47,948 nt of DNA from Saccoglossus kowalevskii (lineage: Eukaryota; Hemichordata; Enteropneusta; Harrimaniidae): the NCBI RefSeq assembly GCF_000003605.2, contig NW_003120921.1, positions 409,868 through 457,815 of the forward strand. The letters run 5' to 3'. The translations under genes were made by a program, and so were the position numbers. The notes beneath the pieces are model-generated. The model had not been told where the DNA came from and did no database searches. It saw nothing but the letters and a program-made list of their open reading frames with translations. Position 1 is the stretch's first letter; each line of letters opens with the position of its first letter. This document shows, one piece after another, positions 1 through 12,879 of this stretch.

Positions 1-249
1 CCATATCATTGAAGAGTGTGTACATATACACATGACCGATTCATAAAGATAGTCAAAGGTATACTATAATACATAGCAAATTATGATCTTTTCAAATGAT
101 ATTAATTATTTATAAACATATTTCTGGTGATTATCACTACCACTGCAATCATCTAAGCCTAACGTATAACTATATTCTGAACCATGATATGCCTAGCGAC
201 AATAAAACCCAATTATCAGTGCACAACCAACAGTATGTTCCTGAAAATG
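1..249. other. Non-coding, nothing recognised
   Basis: AT-rich sequence with no convincing exon, splice-flanked open frame or repeat unit. Confidence 0.5.
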
Positions 250-459
250 TACTGTAAAATGACTAATTTTCACTGGGTTTAAATTTCGCTGATTTACTAT
301 TTCAGGCATATTCAGTGGGTTTTAAATTCATGCTTTTATCATTGAGATAATGTGTTCTATGCTAAATTTTACATAATCACTGGGTTTTAATTTAGCGCAT
401 TTTCCAGTCAGCGAAATAAGCAACATTAAAACCCAGTGAATAATGAACCCCTTACAGTA
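250..459. mobile_element. MITE, TACTGTAAAA family, copy a
   Basis: The segment opens with TACTGTAAAA and closes with TTACAGTA, its inverted counterpart. Inner parts also mirror each other: TTCACTGGGTTTAAATTTCGC near the left end matches, in reverse complement, GCGAAAT..AAAACCCAGTGAA near the right end. It is 210 bp long with no coding capacity, as expected of a non-autonomous DNA transposon remnant. Related copies lie at 27070, 39451 and 43764; this one is the most diverged internally. Confidence 0.6.
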
Positions 460-2821
460 TTTGATACATTTGTCATGTGATCTTTTGACCTCCAGTGACC
501 TTGGCCTTTGACCTATGAACAAAAGTCTTACAGGACCTAAACGATCATTGCAATAGCTTTAAAACGGTGTCTAGGTTTTTAAAATAGGGTAACTAGAAGA
601 AACCTATGGGGGTTTATATTTCCCCCACCCCATTTTATAATACCGCTAGCGTCTGTTTTGGCAGTTCTATGTTACCAAATTCAAACCTCAATTTCTCAGC
701 TCGCCAGCATTTTCCAAGATGTCCTCAAGCTGTTTCATACTCTAGACATATTGTCCTTCAAATTTATGCATGAGGACAAATGTGGCACTTTGGGTGCCAC
801 CAACTCCCAAAATAATGACCTTTTTGGGCCCTTGCTGCAGCACTAATATTTCAAGGGCGCATCCATCATAGCAATTGAAAGTGTAAGTCAGTTACGTCAT
901 TAATGCAAAACTGTACATGTGTTTTACAGTTACAGAAAATCTGATGATATGTTGTGTTTCCATCTGCTGGAAGCTTTTTCCAAGATTGAAAGAAATCAAT
1001 AGAAATCCATAGAATAATAAGCCACGAAAATTAAGCAATGCATGAAGTACTCCAGATAACCTTCCCATACACTCTCACTAATTATTACATATCATCGAAT
1101 GGTTGGTTTTATCGCGTATTCGTAGACTTTGAAAAGACTTTGATTCAAAATATAATATTTTTAAACTACTGAAATCTATGTATCAATGTTTATTTTCAAT
1201 ATTTATGTGATGTACGAGAGCGTTATTATGTTTTTTAATTGTTTTCAGTGTTTATTGGTGATCTAGGTGCGAGTTTCAAGGCCGGTGGCTGATAAGTTCC
1301 GCGTCATTATTTTTTTTTTTAATCTTAGGGTTAGATTTATTAGATTTATTCAGCTTTTTGTAATCAATAAGATAAACTAATGATTTTGTATTTCTGAATA
1401 AATTTAATGTAACGTGTAACACGTAACACGGGATTTTTTCGGATTACATTCCGTTTCATACCAGCCAATCTGTTTGTCATGATGTTTGGATATAGTACTT
1501 TCCATGATTTGAGCTGCTGAAAACAAAATTGACATTACATTAGCCGAAGCATTATTAACATCGGTATTGTTACTGTTCAAATAACTGTTCAAAAGAACGA
1601 CGTTCAAAAACTCTAACAAAGCTTTTACTCTGTTGATCACGCTACGTTGCGTGATTTGCCCGGTATGCCATTTTAGTAACAGGGCACGTGGCTAATGTGG
1701 AACATCCACTACCACTATCATACCCGCCGTATGATAAATTACCGTAAGAACTAGACACGTGGTCTTGTGAGACACGGGTAATGTCATACGCTGCGACAGA
1801 AGATACATTTTCATTATCTATATAATCTAAGTTATTGAAATAGTCTCGTATAATAATAATCTTACTGAGTTGTTATTCACTCATGCTATCTACTAATTTG
1901 TTTCCTTTAAAAACAAATATTGTGTAGACAGAGTAAGGCGCCGCTCCTTCGCGAAGGACGTAGATTGTGTCCAGAATAACCCTGCAATTGTTCTTTGTAT
2001 TTAATTCAACCCACATCGCAATTTATTTGAATTGCATAAAAGTGTATTAACATTAGAAAATAAATCAGTTTTGTAGAAAACTGATAAACCCACAGATGGT
2101 CTACCATAGTGACTCCTTTTCTTGTGAATACGGTTTACACAGTCATACTCGGCATAAGAAAAGATACTCTCTCGTTTCAGTAAAACGAATTCGATTGAAA
2201 TTCGAGAGATATTTACAAAAATCAGGACTTTCCATTTTAATTTTCAAACGTTTCACATTCCCGCACAACAGTCGAAAATTTTCATTGTTATCATTTATAG
2301 AAAAGTTGAGATCAATGTTAAAAAGGCTGATATTTACATTATTAGTAACATTCTTTTGACCACCTTAGCGTAATCAACATCTATGTCAATTTCATGAAAG
2401 GATTTGATCAGTTTCATGGTCGTATATATGTTGCATTGTCAATTACGAGCTTGTCGTTCTTCATTTTTGCAGTTTTGCCTTCATTTCGTGGTTTGACGAA
2501 AAGAGTGATCAGTTTACGTCTGGCTTCTTTAAACCGTAGACCGGAAATCGTCAGACGAGTAACGCAACATCTTGAGTTCCTTTCAATCACTATATAAGAG
2601 CGTTCGATGAAACGTATTTGTGGGTATTCCGTCCTATTATAATAGTACTACAACTCGTCGCTACAAGACTACGCCACCTTGAAACTGTAATCATTAAATT
2701 GTGGATTTCATTGTTTGTATTACAGACAGACAGACGAACATAACAACACGCAACACAAGATGCAAACTCACGCACATGGCCTAGCGCCATATGATGTATA
2801 ATATTTTATAACTATAAATAC
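460..2821. other. Non-coding, no gene recognised
   Basis: Short open frames occur on both strands (for example 658-846 and 2096-2359), but none has splice support or a recognisable family signature. A T-run lies at 1309-1321. A 14-bp perfect palindrome, TCCTTCGCGAAGGA, lies at 1945-1958. If the GPCR downstream has more 5' exons, part of this stretch could be its intron. Confidence 0.45.
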
Positions 2822-2859
2822 AATACGGCTCATTTGATTGGTTGAATCAATGCCGTATT
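2822..2859. other. Two-tier hairpin
   Basis: AATACGGC at 2822-2829 pairs with GCCGTATT at 2852-2859. Inside it, TTGATT (2834-2839) pairs with AATCAA (2845-2850) around a GGTTG loop. The asymmetric bulge is TCAT on one side and T on the other. No flanking gene explains it; it may be chance or a TE end. Confidence 0.4.
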
Positions 2860-5843
2860 ATCTATGTCAATCGTTCCAACAGGCAAGAATCGTTGATTTG
2901 AGTCTGAGAGTTGTTATAACTGTTTTTGAGGGGTCGATGCCCTGAATGTGTTACCACATGTATTAATCGCAAATAAAATACAATATCACTGTCATGTCAT
3001 CTGACGCGCAATCTAGTTTTTTTTTTTTTTATTTGTACTTGATTCCTGAAATATATCTTTGCATGTCGTTTGCTTTTGTTTACTTAGCACTCACGCTCTA
3101 AAAATAAAATGCAGTAGTTAATAAATTAATTTGCCTGCTCAAGTGGCATCATTCAAGCTATCACAGAGTAATATAAAGGCGCCAACTTTCAAATATTGTC
3201 CAATCAGATCATGCGTTGTAGATGTTATCATACTTTTGTGTGACATGTATGCGATATAGATTCTAGTTTACATCACGAGTTTATATCATACTGAGTTAAA
3301 TTACATTAAATCAGTGAGTTTTTGATTGGTGGCATGTAGTGTCTGAATTAACGCTGATTGGCAACGACATTTAACAGTAACTGCAGAACATTTTGTTCAC
3401 GTCTTTGTCACAAATGCCTTGCACAAATATTATATGTTATTATATGCACTTACTTCTTATGATGTTACTTTATCTTGTACCGAACGTAATGAGAACTATT
3501 TAAAATAAGTATAACATTACTTTCATTTCAATTTAGACACTGTGGATATGATACTCATCATTCAACTAGAGCCTAACAAGCAAAAAAAAGATCGAAAGTA
3601 TATTAGGTATTCAATTCCAGTCGTATCAGAACTGTTTAATACTCTTGGTGAAATGTCAGAAATAACTGCGTGATCAGTCCCCTCGCGGGGGTGGTTAAAC
3701 AGTGCCATTAATATGACAAATGAACAGTAACACGGCATAAAAAACTTAATCGCCGAAGGCTATGTGTGTGTGTGGCGGTCTTTACCCGCTACGCCGGGGT
3801 CGTGTTCAAATCGAACCTGTTAGAGTTTGGATCCTGGGACGCCTACGCATTACAATAATTATCAACGTTGCCATAACTTACATTTCACAGCAATATGAAT
3901 TTAAGCGTGCCGCTTTATTCTCTGACACGGGCGGTTGTCTATATATTTAGTAAACATCGTCGAAACTCGATTCAATCCAGAGTGGACAGTTCGTGATTTA
4001 CAGCTTTCTTCGCATCTCTGATGAGACGATGCAGTCAACAGTCAACTTCAGTACATGTGTACGTATACTGCGACGTCACTGTTCTCAATAAAGATAAAAA
4101 AATCAATATACAATCACGCGAGTGTCTTTACTGATTCCTTGGAAAGTTTATTACGTCCTGTTATGTTATATCATATAACTGTAAATATGAATAACCGAGG
4201 ATACAAGTCACCTACGGCAGCTTGTTATTTGGTGAGTGACGTTGTACGTGCAATGGATTTAAAGTACCTACTTGAAATCAAACATGAGCTGTTCGAAATT
4301 GTACATTCATCCAATCAGGCAACGACATTAAAGTAACAAAACAGTGGCATTATTTGCAAGTCAATACATTTTTTTAATAGATATGGTGGCCATTTTGGAT
4401 TGATTTGAGATATACCTACATTTTAATATAGTGGGAAAGATATGTTTCTTTATTCATAACTAGGAAATTTTTTAAGTTGTTTTTAAAAAAATATTAGTTA
4501 ATTTACCGACTTTTGGTGGGAATAGTTATAACGAACTTTCAAAAATATATATAAGGAAGCAAAAATGCAGTCAGGATTATAAATTTTATATGGTGGTTTA
4601 CAAAATACTCGTTTAACTTTACGTTCAATTTATTTTAAATTGTTATACTAGTATATCACTATTACTCTTATATATGAGTAACAATACGACTTGTTGTTTA
4701 TGAGAGACCTTGAAACAGCAATACAACGCATCCTTCCAATATATGAAGTGCATTGGCGTAAAAAAAACGTCATTCACCGCCAAAGTTGTTTTGACAAATG
4801 ACAGTTTTTTAAAGATTTACTATATACCAATTAACGACCGACTACAACCAACCACGACGTACATTTATTACGCCCATTCACGTCATTGTGACGTTACAGA
4901 AACTTCTAGGCTAATGAAAACAAGTTTGATTCGTGTGATCTCAAGATTTTTATTTTGGTAATTTAAGTATTATTGTTGTCGATTATTGTTGTGTTGGGTT
5001 TTAATCAGTAGACATTTTGAAAATTTGAAACAAAACTTTAAATAATATTCAATTTATAAATAATAGTACCATACACAAACATAATGTCGTTGTCCATTTA
5101 TCCAAGCTTTCAATAGAGGCAGTGATTTGATTTTGCTTTTCCGCTGTTGCTACATTTACGATTGCAATAAACGGGTCAGTTGATTGTAGTTAGCATGTTC
5201 TTATTGGGTATTACATCACGCGGAACCACGTGCAAAAGCAGCTATATACATTTTGTACCATCCAGGACATTTTGAAACGTTCGACAGCTGAGAAAGCTTC
5301 TTTTGGAATCAATTAAAATATCAAAGAACGCGACGTAACACTTAGTTACCATAGCAACGTGACAATAACTGACGTGTTGTCAATAAGTAGTCCCTTGTCA
5401 ATTTCAAGAGATGTTGATAATTCTAATAAGTAGTTAAATCGGAATGGGGGTATGCAGAAATCCCAACAACCGATCGTGAACAAAAACAAATAAAGTTAAA
5501 CAGTTGATATTTTTTGTAAAGTCAGTCGAAATCATAATATTTAAAATCGACTCGCAATATATATTACTAATAACAGTGTACTTCACTTTACAATGTATAC
5601 TTCTAGTTGTTACTAAACGAAGGTATCTTTGAGACTTGTCTGATAAGTGGTATTAGCCTTGCAGACTCTTGTGTATATAAGTGCGGCAGTTTTGTTCATC
5701 ATCAATATCACGCGATTACGTCAATTGAAATATGTCACGTTGATTGAAAGCTTCTACGTGTGCCCCTTTCTCGTGGAAATTCCTCCACATAATATACTGA
5801 GATACACATTAATCAGATACTATTTCTTCTAATTTTCATTTAG
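2860..5843. other. Non-coding, possible SINE relic near 3670-3930
   Basis: No exon was recognised. Between 3670 and 3930 the base composition is richer in GC. It contains a hairpin (CCCCTCGCGGGGG) and a tRNA B-box-like stretch, GTTCAAATCGAACC, near 3804. These hint at a decayed tRNA-derived repeat but do not prove it. A T-run lies at 3019-3030. The GPCR's missing TM1-TM3 exon was looked for here and not seen. Confidence 0.3.
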
Positions 5844-8800
5844 ATATTTCGTTATTGTGCACCCGCTGCTGGCTAAGTCTGTTATTACCTTGGGTCGAGC
5901 ACGTCGAATCATCATCTCAGTGTGGGTCTCAGCAGTTATATACAGTTTTCCGCCGTTGTATTATAAGGTGAGAGTAGTTGACGAAAGGGGCTTTGAATGC
6001 TTATTTCACTTGTCGGCTTCCATTATATAGGCTACAAAGTGGTATGTTATACACACAATACTATTTGACATACGCTGGGGCCGTGCGCCCGTTAATAGTC
6101 ACTTACTATTACGCTGATGACGTCAACAAATAAGTAAGTCATTATGGTATATTCCCATGACAAGTAATGTTAAGAGACAATATACAAAACGCCAGTTTGA
6201 AAAGGTTATTGACCCCGTAACACAAAATGACAGGAATCACGAACAAGCTGTTCTGACAGATATGAATATTATATCTATAGCATGACTAGGTGTTGGAAAG
6301 TGCAGAAAAAGTGGGTTTTATTATCACTCAATTGTCATATTGTATATACAGTGCGTCATCCGTAATCAACAACAACAATCGTGAGTTTGACCTCAGTCAT
6401 TCTCTTACTGCGTTATTCATCGTAATTGCGGTGGGTCGGCACTAACAAAAAAGAAACTTGAGAACATCCATACATGCATGCCTAAATAACTACTGAAACC
6501 ACTCAGAATAAAATGAAATATTCCCTCCATATATAATTTTATTAGAACCAGTAACGCAAGCAAGACCACGCGGTGCACACTTTTGCGAGACAGTGCAGCG
6601 CCTCAAATAAAATCCCGAAAGTTACGGTGGATATTTTGGCCGATAATTTACTGCTCCATGACTACAGTATTACTCCACATTCAGTAGCGTAATAACGGTT
6701 ATAATTACAATACATATGAGCGCCATCGACATTGTGATATAAAGGAATTTCTCTCCATTTACACGAAGTTAAGGAAACCGCAATGAGTATGTCGGCGTTA
6801 TTGAAAAAAATACAACGAGCTAATTTGAATGAATTCCAACAATATTTTATTATTCTGCGGTTTATTATTGAAAACCATCGTGTAATTATTTGGTAGAAAT
6901 TCTAGCTACATCTCAATCAAACTACAGATCCGTGTTATAAGGTCACCACTATGTAAACACCAAGGTATCAATTGCAATGAAAACCTTAACCCAGAAAAAT
7001 ATTAGTATAATCATTTATCGGCGATGTTTTTCCAGAAAATATTATTTACTAGGCAGATAAAAAAAATGACTGTAGATAGTTTCCTTACTACGATATTCAA
7101 ACAATATTGTGAAGGAGTCTTCACCGGCACACGCGCGCGAATTGGTCACAACGACGACAACAACGCTCGATAAACACATAAAGGCTCATGGGTAGACGCT
7201 TGTTTGTAAACACCGACACGCTGTGGATGTTTGTCGCATGCGCAGGTGACGTCTCCCCCGCTTTAATTTAAAACCACAGAGAAAAATCACAGTACGCTTC
7301 AATTGTCTGGGTATTCAAAGCTTCAAATGTGGTGACAGAAAAACGATATACAGAAATACATCAATTGTTGACTTTTTTTATAACACACAATATCCGGCAA
7401 ATCAGAAGTCACGACTGAAAAGTTATGATCCGGAATAGTCTAAAATTCGCTCAGTTTGAAATCAAAAGACGTTATCGCGGTTGAAATACTCAAAGAATAA
7501 TCAGATCCAAGATGGAAGTTTAATCGATTTATTCTGAATCCTAAAGCTCTTATTGCGCATGGGCAGAATATGACGTAACTACACACGTTAATTACGTGAT
7601 GCGCGTCACCTGTTTGCATAATCATCAACGTATTAACACGTGCCTTCACATGGACGAATTGTGATTTACCTTCAGTGCGCGTCTGAGTCGACGGGGCCAT
7701 CACATATATTGATATATGTTCCAACCATTTCTTGCCTGTATGTTTTGAGGTTCATATATAAAACACAAAATTGGATTCCTTCGCCCTCTTTTTTACAATA
7801 TAATAAATGTATATTAATTCAAATTTAATTTTATCTAATTAAATTCATTTCAATAGAAAGAAAGAACTTGGAAATTCGACAATTATGATGAATTCCAAAC
7901 TTGCGTGGTCTACTGGCCAAATGACGCTTGGGCAAAGGCATTCTCTCTTTACCTTCTTCTCGGCATGTATATCATGCCCTTGCTGGTCATGACGTACTGC
8001 TACGCCAGAATCATTCACGAACTGTGGATCAGTACGAAGCGAACGCAACAGCTGCAGAACAGATACGGATGCACATTGCCGAGAAGAACTACAAGTAACG
8101 TATCTAACGGTGTAACGATGAATGGATTCCACGTGTCACATACATCCATGTCAAGAACTCGTGAATTGGGGGACGAAGAATTGAAGAAATGTAGCAACAT
8201 GAATGTCAGGCCTAGAGTGGACCCTGAACAGGGGCGGAAACAGGTCAGATAAGTATATGTATTGCACGATAACCAACAGTACAGATACTGAGATAAACAT
8301 TATGTTGATTAGCAGAAAAATACAACTTTATTCCTACCACTTTATTAGTTATAAAATATAAGGTCAATATTTATAATTGGTATCTAATAATATATTTATG
8401 TATATATTATTTATTATCTTCTACACAGGTCATAGTAATGCTCCTGGCTGTGGTATCGTTATTCATGATCTGCTGGGGTCCGCTCATATGTCTAGTGGTG
8501 TGCGTGCAGTTCAATTTCATATCATATAGCCCACTGAAAACCTATCTCTCCATCGCGTTCAATCTTCTCTCCTACCTGAACAGCTGTATGAACCCTATAT
8601 GCTATGCGTTCGTCTCGCGCACATTCCGAGAGTGCTTCATTTGGGCAAGTCGAACTTGTTGTCGAAAAAGCGGAATGCAGAATTTTTACAGTCATCGCTC
8701 CACCAGTCTGATAAGCAAGAGCACCTCGTTGTACAGCCGCAACTCTCTGAACCGTAGCTCAAGTACACTTCGAACGTCTGCAACGACACTGTCTTCACGG

Positions 8801-8899
8801 CAGAGTCCTATTGTTGAGACTCTCCCTTGGAGCATGAACTTTAAAAATGGAAATGCTCACAGAGGAGATATATTCACACCTGGAGAAAGTAACGTTTAA
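5844..8899 (+). CDS. Class A GPCR, 3' exons (TM4 to stop), probable neuropeptide receptor
   Basis: Three exons join in frame: 5844-5967 (after TTTAG, before GTGAGA), 7857-8243 (after AATAG, before GTCAGA) and 8429-8899 (after CACAG, ending TAA). They encode about 326 residues. The first starts inside the DRY motif region (YFVIVHPL) and covers TM4 with its conserved Trp. The second holds extracellular loop 2 with the disulfide Cys (EFQTCVVYW), TM5 with its Pro (YIMPLLVMTYCYARI), and a long third intracellular loop of about 70 residues. The third has TM6 (FMICWGP), TM7 (NSCMNPICYAF, the NPxxY motif), Cys residues suited to palmitoylation (RTCCRK) and a Ser/Thr-rich tail. As a family member it should sit in the plasma membrane and signal through G proteins. 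HELW after TM5 recalls QRFP- or NPFF-type peptide receptors, but the ligand is unknown. TM1-TM3 exons were not found and may lie before the window. Confidence 0.85.
5968..7106. other. GPCR intron, 5' part
   Basis: Intron between the TM4 exon and the TM5 exon. No open frame with splice support was seen. Confidence 0.6.
7107..7266. mobile_element. TTAA-type MITE, copy 1 (diverged left end)
   Basis: It shares the core CTCATGGGTAGACGCTTG, TTGTAAAC and CGCATGCGCAGGTGAC with the copies at 18584 and 36362. It ends in CCCGCTTTAA like them. The left end has decayed (TTGTGAAGGA where the others have TTAAAGCG). About 160 bp, non-coding, inside the GPCR intron. Confidence 0.65.
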
Positions 8900-9005
8900 T
8901 TATAATTAATTCCGCTAAATGCTGTGCTGGAACAGAGCAATTGGATGCTTTACGAACAATTTGTTGAAGGCCGATTTTCTGAATAGCATAATATATATCA
9001 CAAAT

Positions 9006-9246
9006 ACACTACACTACACTACACTACACTGCACTGCACTGCACTGCACTGCACTGCACTGCACTGCACTACACTACACTACACTACACTACACTACACT
9101 ACACTACACTTCCCTGCGCTACACTACACTACACTACGCTGCGCTGTGCTGCGCTACACCACACTGCACTGCACTGCACTACACTACACTACACTACACT
9201 ACACTACACTACACTACACTACACTACACTACACTACACTACACTA
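9006..9246. repeat. Pentanucleotide microsatellite ACTAC/ACTGC
   Basis: About 48 units of 5 bp lie just after the GPCR stop codon. Two variants, ACTAC and ACTGC, form blocks: ACTAC, then about eight ACTGC, ACTAC again, an impure stretch (9108-9162), four ACTGC, then a long ACTAC run. The repeat is open in one frame and gives a spurious LHYTT/LHCTA peptide. Confidence 0.95.
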
Positions 9247-11159
9247 TAATACTCTCTATATTGGATTTACGTCATAATATATGGCAAGTGTGCATGTCAC
9301 ACAAAGTAACCTCATTACAATACCGAATCTACATCTAGATTTAATGACGAGACAAATACGTCACTATATCATATATACGTATTGTTTCTACTTTCCACGA
9401 GAGTGTAAATAAGTAAATAGTGTACCAGTATTGTAGTGAAACAAATAATCTTTTTAAATTATTTAATTGTATTTATTTGAATTGTATGGTTGTATTAATT
9501 AATGCGAATTTTTGAATTTTATTACTAGATTCATATTAATATTGAAATCACTCAAAATCACACACTATTCTGTATACTTATAAATAATAAATTCTGTAAT
9601 TAGCGTATTATATATATATATATATAATAGCTTTTACACTTGAACATATCTAGTTCGCAAATACAGGCTACACGATGCTATATCCGTAATGTGCCAGCGT
9701 GTCCAAATGACGTACTGTATTATAGTAGTATTGATTTTTTAATATGTCTTACAGAGTGCTTAAATATGGTTCTTCAGTACTTGTTTCAAATGAAAAAAAA
9801 AATTCACTACTGTCTTTCAATGTAATATACGAGATATGCTCGCCTTTAATATACCTAAACAAGAATTTACATGCTTTATGGTTATAATAGCGCTGTTTAT
9901 ATTATTTATAGTGTTCATGCTTCATTTGTTTACATATTTATTGACCTATTTAACCTAAAAAATGTGTATTTATTGGACATCTCATTGAACAGCATTATCC
10001 TTTTATGTAATTTGAGATTGATTTTGTATTTCTTATCGATTGTTTTCTAGTTTAAAAAAAATCCTACTTGTACATCAATTTCTTGAACGTTTTTTTTTCA
10101 AGTATTAATACCAAATTCCTAATCGACTTATTTTAAAAATACCCCTATTTGCGGTAGTATCATTCAAAAGTTGTTAGACAGATATAAAAAGCTTGTGGTT
10201 AAATATGATGAAACTTTTTACAAAGATGATCTCAGATGCCATCAATGATACTGTTCTGGTCTAGTCTTTAAGAGTTTAACAGAAACCAATTGCTTGTGAC
10301 TCATAATGATATACAACAGATACCAAGTGTGGAACTGGATTTGCCCACCGAAATCTGACCTCATCGCTCTATGAATGCCATAAGTTTGATATACATTTTT
10401 CTCACCGATGTGACTATATACTGGGGTGTACTTGTCAGTTTTTTGTTCTGTTTTTGGAATTCCTTTTGATGACTATAAATTTTGATATCGTTCTGGTTTG
10501 TTATTATAAACACTTTGTACATGTATGATATGTGGGGTTTAACAGTGTTCTACAGATGTATGTGACGAGGTTGCAGTATTACAGAGGATCAAATGCTAGA
10601 CTGAGATGTGGAGGTCATTTTACATATTTCCTAAGGAATTGTCATGCATTACTTTACCTTGCATTAATAAATATATGTATGAAAAGAGTGTTGCTGGGCT
10701 TTGCAAGAATATGTTGTATGTGCTGGTGAACGCAATTGATTAAATGTATAAACATCTAAGCCCTGATACCCTGGTCATTTGATTTACTGTCAACAAACAT
10801 GCTGCACTTCGATTGGTCTGACTGTCAGATGCTAGGATTGGGTAGCCAATCAGGGACACGCTTAAATAAATCCAAAAGAAAATAAACTTTCGGAAAACTT
10901 TAAAATGTGACTTTTGATTTTTTTCATTCTGTGCTACTACAGCGACATGTTGGTTGTATACGATTATACCTAATTATTATTTTGTTATACAAATATTCTA
11001 AGGCGGAAATGTTAATTTGTTACTGGCAAACTGTTTGTCGATTTTGGAGGATAATAAAGTATAGCCATTTTAATTGGAAAAGATTTACTCCCTCGGTGGC
11101 TGATTTAATTCCTTATTCAGAAAAAGTGGAATTTCTGTAGAAAAACCAAAAGAAATGAA
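9247..11159. other. Intergenic, nothing recognised
   Basis: AT-rich, with a (TA)n run near 9610-9627. The first part probably includes the GPCR 3' UTR. Short open frames (10532-10729, 10907-11140) have no family signature or splice support. Confidence 0.45.
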
Positions 11160-11410
11160 GGAGTCAAATTCTTCAATTTCTCATTCAAATGATGTACTTT
11201 CCATCAATAATTCTATATTTAAAGATTATATTCCAATGATAAAGATAAATCCAGCCAAATTAGAGATAGATTAAAAAGACTACAGACAAAGCTTACTGAA
11301 GTTTAGTGCATTATTCTAAAATCAGCGATATTCGTCTAACTTATACCGACCATATACGTTCACTGTATGCAGATGATATTTTATTGCGGCCACGCACCAA
11401 AGATCTGTAG
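11160..11410 (+). mobile_element. Possible reverse-transcriptase remnant (YADD)
   Basis: At 11366-11377 the frame reads YADD, followed by ILLRPRTKDL and a stop. This resembles RT motif C of non-LTR elements, where YADD is followed by hydrophobics and a T.DLQ segment. The flanks are degenerate, so this is only a candidate. Confidence 0.35.
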
Positions 11411-12545
11411 GGCATAATGAAATATTGATATTGTAAACATTACATCACGCAGTTTGACTCTTTCGCCACATCTATAAGAAAAGATTCTCCAATTCAAAAG
11501 TTCTTGCCTCGCAGCGCCGTGCTCGTGTTTCCATTTATTTAGTACTTTGTTACGGGAAACCAGAGATAAGGTTGGTATGGATATAATGTGATGACTTATG
11601 ACGGTAACAAATGAAAATTTGAAAACATTCCCATGTGCCTTGAATGTAATGCTGTAAAACATATTTATAAAAAATAAATGACAGTGACATTACGAAAAAA
11701 AGCAAGATCGAATAACCAAACCTGTGGGCTATATTTAGAACAAGTAGTATTCTTACTTAGTATTCCGTGCACGTAACTGCAATATAAAGTGCAGTCGCAA
11801 TTTCTGACATAATACCTGTATTCCGTCTGAATGCACAGTGTCTGTAAAATACTAATTCCACAGTAGAATCACGTCGTCTTTTCTGGTTATATCTTCTCCT
11901 CCTCACTGGGACAAAGAGTCAGACAATTATGCAATAGTGTCAATGGTTCTGCAAATATAATAACAACATGACAGTTATTAGCAGTGTAAAGTAGTGTATA
12001 CTGGGGTGCGTAGATGCATTGTCCCTCGGTGCGCACTCGGCATGTAATTCTAATTAAATCACCAAATAATTATGACAGAACCTCCGAGAAACAACTTTAC
12101 TGTCCAAAGATGGTCTGGCAATAATTCAACAGGTGACACGTTCTATTCAATTAAATAAGAGACAGTTTTATTCTAGACCACTCAGTTTAGCAATGATTCT
12201 TACATTAGCATAGTCCTGGAGTGTTCACTTTCTGATCGCTTACATAACACACGTGCGTAGTAATGATCGCGTAAGACAATATGTAAATGAGTATCGATTA
12301 TTTCAATAAAAAGATCATACATAGATATGATCCCATAAAGAGCCCATGCTCGAAACGTCTATTTTTTTAATATATATTTAATACAAAGATTACCAAATAT
12401 TATCTACTATATGTCACTATCTTTTGAAAAGCGGGTAGGCAATGATTGGTTATACTAGGCTGTATTTGTGACGTCGCAGATTCGAACTGCGCATGTCCAA
12501 CAGGTAATTGTAAAAGCGCATTCACTACACATCTATCTTTGTAGG
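11411..12545. other. Intergenic, nothing recognised
   Basis: No exon or repeat family was identified. Confidence 0.45.
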
Positions 12546-12760
12546 CAATGCGACGTGGCGTAGCGGTGAGCGCGTCTTCTTAAAGTGGCGAGGTGCATTT
12601 ACAGAGTTGTGTGTTAAGATTTTCATGTTCGTATATGTGACTGTGATTTCGATTATTGATACCGAGGGCGCCTTAGTGAGGTTATGTCAGAGAATCACCA
12701 CTGTCCCCGGTGATTTTAAGCCTGAAACACGGTGGCGACGATTATCCATAAAATACATGT
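12546..12760 (+). mobile_element. tRNA-derived SINE candidate
   Basis: The left end, GCGACGTGGCGTAGCGGTGA, looks like the 5' half of a tRNA with a pol III A box (TGGCGTAGCGG). A degenerate B-box-like GATTTCGATTATT follows near 12646. A small inverted repeat, AATCACC/GGTGATT, flanks CCCC near 12694-12717. It does not fold as a full tRNA by eye, so a SINE head is more likely than a functional tRNA gene. Confidence 0.4.
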
Positions 12761-12879
12761 TTCATATTAGTTTACCTTAGCTTTAGCATTGGATAATGTG
12801 CGAGTAAAATGTCAGTGTACAAGGAAATCACCCATGCACTGTGGAAAAACAGTAATAAAAAAATAACTTAAAAGGCCAA

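Noticed and set aside
1945-1958. Palindrome TCCTTCGCGAAGGA
   Set aside because: A 7-bp-arm palindrome is expected by chance a few times in a window this size.
8919-9338. 139-codon open frame (LHYTT/LHCTA repeats)
   Set aside because: Produced by the 5-bp microsatellite at 9006-9246; a period-5 repeat without stops is open over long distances by construction.
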